Below, piece after piece: positions 59,364 to 64,000 of a stretch of DNA of 64,000 nt. Origin of the DNA: Adiantum capillus-veneris (Eukaryota > Streptophyta > Polypodiopsida > Polypodiales > Pteridaceae); contig CM043943.1 of the NCBI GenBank assembly GCA_014529385.2, positions 98,966,355-99,030,354 of the forward strand, read 5' to 3'. The number at the start of each line of letters is the position of its first letter. The first letter of the stretch is position 1. A model generated the notes under the pieces. The model was not told where the DNA came from and ran no database searches. It was given only the letters and a program-made list of their open reading frames with translations. The position numbers and the translations under genes were made by a program.

Positions 59364-60720
59364 TCAATTTTCACAAGACTTTTCATTTCCTACAATCCTT
59401 TTTATTCCATACTCACAATTTTTAGCACGGATGATATATTCAACAAATAATGTACAATGAACCTCAACCACTACATGTGCTGCGAGGAGACAACATTTCC
59501 ACAAGCGAGGCGTGTAATTCATCCACCCAAGCCATTGATACACCTTAAAGCATGTTTCCATTCTTTGGATTGTTATTATAAATATAAGATCCGCGCTTTC
59601 AGGCACAATATTCTTGTATTGGCCTCCTGCAAAGTTTCTCTCAAAGACCTGAATGTTGTTTACTTTCCAAATTTGTTTCAAGTAGCAATATTTGATAAGC
59701 TATGTGCATACTATAATTGCTTGGTTTTAATCTTCTCCCTCCTAAGACCAAGTCATTTCTACAGATGAACACCTTTCAAGTCCTCTGTATCCATATGCAA
59801 ATTTTGGCACTGAAACCCCATGAAGAAGGGAATTCTTTAAACAGATGCAAGGGATCCTTTGAAGCTACTTTATATCTAGAGCAAGTGTCAGGGCCAAGCC
59901 GACTAGCAAGAGTCTTGTTTCCAATTGGGCTTCCCTCCCACAATACCTTCCAGGTTAATATTTTCATTGAGCTCGGCCATTTTGCCTCCCAAAAGTGGTT
60001 TATACTCTTTAGCCTTTGTTGTTCAATCTAATTTACCTTCCACAATTTGCAAAGATGAGTGAACCAATCTGCTTTAAAATACCAGCTTGCCATACGCATC
60101 CAATGTTTTGGGAAGTGCAAAAATTATTTGGATCAATGCCAAGATTTCCTATCTATTTTTGACCCAATGATAGGAATTGGGTACTTGGTCAGAGATTTCG
60201 AGGCTCTACTGATCAAAGTACTTTCTTAGATTTAACCAATGTAGCACCACCAATTGGTCTACTTCCTTTCAACAATATATGTTGTCATCCTAGATGTGAG
60301 TCAGCTTGGAGATCCCTTTTCTTATACGTTTGGTAACTTCCCTCCAAAAGCTATTATTGGGTCCTCATCCTAACTTATAGAGCCAAGATGACCAACATAA
60401 GATGGAGCACCTAAAGTATATGAAGGTCTCCCACCATTCTAGTGATGATGCTGATTTACTGCAATTTCTTAGTAACTTTCTTGTTCCCCAAGCTTTAGAA
60501 AATCCCAGCTTGGTGCAAGAAATTAGTTTGGCATTTTAGTCTCCTTCCAAGGGCTTCCTTGAGATTAGAGCTCTACTCTGTCACTCATATCCCACACCAC
60601 GACAACCCAATCTTGCATTTGATTTGTTAAGGAGACTACATGGATTTTGTGTGTATTTGGGTCAAGGATCCCGATGCCACCTAGGTCCTTGGGTTTTGCC
60701 ATCCATTCCCATTTTCTCCA
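59364..60720 (-). pseudogene. Second LINE C-terminal fragment
   Basis: From 60720: KPKDLGGIGILDPNTHKIH-like, many stops; 59967-59776 KILTWKVLWEGSPIGNKTLA, DTCSRYKVASKDPLHLFKEF (zf-RVT); 59681-59364 IWKVNNIQVFERNFAGGQYK and VYQWLGWMNYTPR. Older than its neighbours. Confidence 0.75.
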
Positions 60721-61631
60721 CTATCATGGAGTCATGTATTTAGTGATAAACTTCCATAGGAACCATTAAATGGGTTTTAGAAATTCTTTCCAATTTCATT
60801 TCATTTGCCTCTCCATTTCCTACAAATTTTACCCTTTTCTTTTGCATTTTAGATGTGTTGGAAGCGTGTTTTTTTAAAAAGCAACCCAATGTGTGACACG
60901 TGGAAGCGTTGACCTCTCGATGTTTTCTCAAGCTCTTTAATAAAGAGCATGAAAGCTACACAAAAAATGAAGACTACTCTAAAAATAATACAATTAAACA
61001 TCATGCAAGTATGTTTGAACCCATTTCTTGAATCCATTTGCAAATCTTCCCTGCCAGGCCATAGCTCACTGGATTCAAAAGACCTAGAAGATAGGGTTCT
61101 TCAAGTATGATCTTCTCTTAAGACACATGAAGGATCTTCTCTTAAGAGGGAAGGTAATGAAAAGCCAAGTGTTGCTTATTTGTATGTGAATTGTTAGATT
61201 CTGTTACTTTAAGGAGGCTTGGAAGGACAAGAACTATTGGGTATTGGGCTAGATTCACGGAGATTATACAAGAAAGCACGGAAGTGATTGTTGCCACTAG
61301 TAAATGGAAGAACTCTAAAGAGTGATAAAGATAAATTGGTGCCGTAATGACTGGCTTGCGCTAATGGTCGTATGGGTTGTAGTCCACCTCTGTATGGGGC
61401 CTTGTAGCGCTTTGATATATCACAAGATCCCTCAAGGCTCGTCACAAGCTTGAGATTGTTTTGTACATATCTTTTGGAGTAATTTAATACAAACATAATC
61501 ACAATTGTGAGTTTGGAAAAAAAATTAAAATTGAACCCATTTCTTTTAAAAGGGAATCTAACGAGGTGCCTTTGGAAGTTTTATTAGTGAAAAGGGAATG
61601 AAAACAAAAGGGGAAGGGAAGGGAGCCTGGG
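60721..61631. other. Intergenic DNA, LINE scraps
   Basis: A 50-bp LINE-like piece (ATCTTCCCTGCCAGGCC, 61040-61060) resembles the zf-RVT end of the fragments to the left. Nothing else is recognised. Confidence 0.4.
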
Positions 61632-62039
61632 GACTTTCTAACACGGGCATTGAGGGGGTGGGATCTACGATGGGATGAAGGAGAGCCGTAGATCGTGGCA
61701 AAGTAATCTCGAGCGCGGCAAAGTAATCTCGGGTACCCGAGATTACTTCGCACCCGAGATTACTTCGTGACTGACCTTCGAACCCTTGACCTCACCTTTG
61801 CGACTCCCATGCCCTAACCACGAGCATCCGTGTGTTTATTGTGATGGTATGGGCCGGAGATTACTCTTATACCAAATGTGACCAAAAGTGACCAAAAGTA
61901 ATCTCGAGTATAAAAAGTAATCTCGGGTACTCGAGATTATTTTTTATACCCGAAATTACTTTTTACGGTGCCGACAAGATCTATGGTGCTCGATGCTCTC
62001 ACCATAGATCCCATGCCCCCATGCCCGTGTCATATAGTC
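61632..62039. repeat. Foldback repeat with nested palindromes
   Basis: Outer arms: GACTTTCTAACACGGGCAT (61632) and, reversed from 62039, GACTATATGACACGGGCAT, continuing through GGGATCTA-GATGG. Inside are palindromes built from AAGTAATCTCGGGTAC (61720-61765 and 61905-61970), e.g. AGTAATCTCGGGTACCCGAG. No clear target duplication. Confidence 0.65.
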
Positions 62040-62442
62040 TTGAGGGGAAGGGAGGGGAGATGTCACGTGTTGGGTGAGGAGTGAGAGGACATAACGATGA
62101 CGAGATGCTGACCATGAGGTGGGAGAATCGCAATGCAGCATGGGGATGGCCACGTGGGGATTGCAGGTGAAACCAAGGAGACGATGCAAGGTAGCACTAG
62201 CAAGGAACTGAAGGAATTGGGATTTTTTAATAAAAGTAAACTTATAGTTCCTACACAACGGGCCTCGCACAAGAGTGGTTACTAGGAAAGACTCATTCGT
62301 CAGGTGGTACACTTGATAATGTTGTGATGCATAAATATTTTCCAGTGGAAGGGAAGAGGTGCCAATGTGGAAGATGGAATCTGCGTAGATTTTTCCTTAT
62401 GTAAATATGCAAGGCCATAGCATTGTTCCACCTTTATGGTGT

Positions 62443-62563
62443 AGGGAAAGGACTCTTAGTGTCCTTTCCCATGAATAATGGCGACCAATTGGCGATCGGC
62501 GGGAGTCGGGAGTCAGTGCTGGGAGCCATTATTCATGGGAAAGGACACTAAGAGTCTTTTCCC
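62443..62563. repeat. Inverted repeat of 37 bp
   Basis: GGAAAGGACTCTTAGTGTCC...CATGAATAATGGC (62446-62481) is mirrored by GCCATTATTCATGGGAAAGG...AGTC (62525-62557). The left arm is itself a hairpin, GGGAAAGGAC/GTCCTTTCCC. Confidence 0.85.
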
Positions 62564-63195
62564 GGCTGTCGAAAGTCGGGAGGAGGGGGGCTTGCAGTGA
62601 AGCCTGAGCGGACTGAGAGCAGGTAACGGCGCACGCGATTGGCCAGACAGTTTAGCGACAGTTTCAAATTCCTGGCGCTGATGTGGCAGCAGCTCAACAC
62701 ATTCCGTCTGCTGAGTTGGAGGTCCCTCGTCGTCCGATGACTGGGTAAATTCCGTCTGCTGACATGGCGTGCATCCAAGCCCTGCAGCACCACATTCCGC
62801 AGAAGAATGTGCAGTAGATGGAGGGCGTAGATTGACTGCCCCCCCGACTCCCGACCTTGACGGTGTAGGGAAAGGACACTAAGAGTCCTTTCCCGGCCGT
62901 CGAGAATCGGGAGGAGGGGGGCCTGCAGTGAAGCCTGAGCGGACTGAGAGCAGGTAACGACGCACGCGATTGGCAAGACAATTTAGCGACAGTTTCAAAT
63001 TCCTGGCGCTGATGTGGCAGCAGCTCAATACATTCCGCCTGCTGAGTTGGAGGTCCCTCATCGTCCGACAACTGGGTAAATTCCGTCTGCTGACATGGCG
63101 TGCATCCAAGCCCTGCAGCACCACATTCCGCAGAAGAATGTGCAGTAGATGGAGGGCGTAGATTGACTGCCCCCCGACTCTCGACCTTGACGGGC
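62537..63195. repeat. 331-bp tandem duplication
   Basis: Units 62537-62867 and 62868-63195, each starting GGGAAAGGACACTAAGAGTC and ending GACCTTGACGG. Only scattered differences. Open frames on the minus strand duplicate with it and are not genes. Words such as CTGATGTGGCAG recall the gypsy LTRs, but no LTR structure is evident. Confidence 0.9.
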
Positions 63196-63628
63196 TAACT
63201 ACATATCCAAATTCATTTTATTGATTAGTTTCACTGGGTAAAAACTATTGGTTGGCCAAACAAATCCTTACATACTCATTGACCAGCCTTGCAATGTTGA
63301 TGTCTTTTCTTTCCTTGCTGTCTCTTTTTGGCCTGCCCAAAGGGGCAAAAGCTTTAGAGACGCTTTCCCTTTTTGCTTACTAAAATATGAAAAAATTTGA
63401 GTTGTATTTTCAAGCATGACAGGTCGAAAATGCCGATTGGTTGAAATAAGATAATGGGCACTGTTAGATGGCTGTTGCGTAAATCTAATGATGGACTTTA
63501 AAAGTGTCTCAGGTTTTTAAAGACAGGAAGTGAATGTTCATTGATCAAAGAAAAGATTTTGGGTTGAAAGCATGAAACGTTGAAGTTTGAACTAAACTTT
63601 TACTTCAAGTAAAACTTTTGCTAAATAG

Positions 63629-64000
63629 CTGCAATGGAGTGCAAAGCAATGGACCTATAGGTTCAAGTGCATATGGGCCTACCCTATAGCTAGCAAGCAT
63701 AGTGTACTGCTCTGGCTGCTGATGCATCAAGGCATATGGACTGGTGCCAGAGCTGTCAGGATTGGAGTAAGCAATGGGATCTGCTGCAGGTGCAAAGCAG
63801 CCATAGAGGACTGTCCTCACTTGTTCCTTAACTGCAGAAGTAACAAAAGGATATCTTGTATACTTCTCAAGCTGGCTAAGCTTGTCACTAACAGGATTCT
63901 GGGATATAGAGACTTTCTCTTGGGGGATTGCAAAGGTCTAGATGTTCCCCTATGGAACAAATGGAGAGGTGCTATAATCTGGTACATATGGCTTGAGAGA
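63629..64000 (+). pseudogene. LINE zf-RVT domain, runs off the window
   Basis: Open for 124 codons from the TAG at 63626 to the last base. Reads WTYRFKCIWAYPIASKHSVL, LLMHQGIWTGARAVRIGVSN, CCRCKAAIEDCPHLFLNC, then RDFLLGDCKGLDVPLWNKWR and IIWYIWLER. The CxC...HLFLNC metal ligands and final WYIWLER are typical of the C-terminus of plant L1-type LINE pol. No stop within it, so it is younger than the minus-strand LINEs. The RT part is not upstream, so it is 5'-truncated. Confidence 0.85.

Noticed and set aside
62548-63124. Three long overlapping minus-strand open frames
   Set aside because: They repeat because the DNA is a 331-bp tandem duplication; composition and lack of any motif argue against coding.

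Overview
The window is nuclear DNA from a land plant with a large, transposon-rich genome. The evidence is GT-AG introns, Ty3/gypsy and Ty1/copia LTR retrotransposons primed by initiator-Met tRNA (TGGTATCAGAGC), LINE remnants and hAT-like and Mutator-like MITEs. There are no bacterial operons and no CRISPR array. I cannot name the species; a fern or gymnosperm would fit the extreme intron length, but that is inference.

The key result is one host gene on the + strand that spans about 40 kb. Its four coding exons are 4880-5073, 43422-43471, 44653-44705 and 44814-45194. Splice phases match at all three junctions. They encode a 225-residue protein with a mitochondrial-type presequence, one hydrophobic segment and a charged coiled-coil tail. 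Intron 1 is 38,348 bp and is almost entirely nested retrotransposons. Introns 2 and 3 are 1,181 and 108 bp.

Layout. 0-4.7 kb: a decayed PIF1-like helicase, then featureless AT-rich DNA and the presumed promoter. 5.1-43.4 kb (intron 1): a copia remnant (5.46-6.37), a gypsy 5' LTR plus gag (element F, 6.37-8.3), a nearly intact chromodomain gypsy element (A, 8.90-16.61, duplication GTATC), a minus-strand gypsy end (E', 16.6-18.9), and gypsy element D (18.9-35.3). D is split by gag-only element B (20.68-30.84, duplication ACAGG). B is itself split by copia element C (24.35-30.40, duplication ATGAT). A 366-bp hAT-like MITE sits in the RT region of D. Then come an inverted LTR, more gag fragments and a minus-strand gypsy element E (38.4-42.8). 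43.4-45.2 kb: exons 2-4, with a Mutator-like MITE in intron 2. 45.2-64 kb: 3' flank, a decayed plus-strand LINE with a 45-bp tandem repeat inside it, three minus-strand LINE remnants of one family, two foldback or tandem repeat regions, and the start of a plus-strand LINE zf-RVT domain that runs off the window.

All transposon genes except those of element A are broken by stops or frameshifts. Element A has one open gag-protease frame and one open RT-RNase H-integrase-chromodomain frame, separated by a 313-nt spacer with two predicted hairpins. Its LTRs differ at roughly 20 positions plus a G-tract length change, so it inserted fairly recently. Boundaries marked by target duplications are exact; others are approximate because alignments were done by eye.
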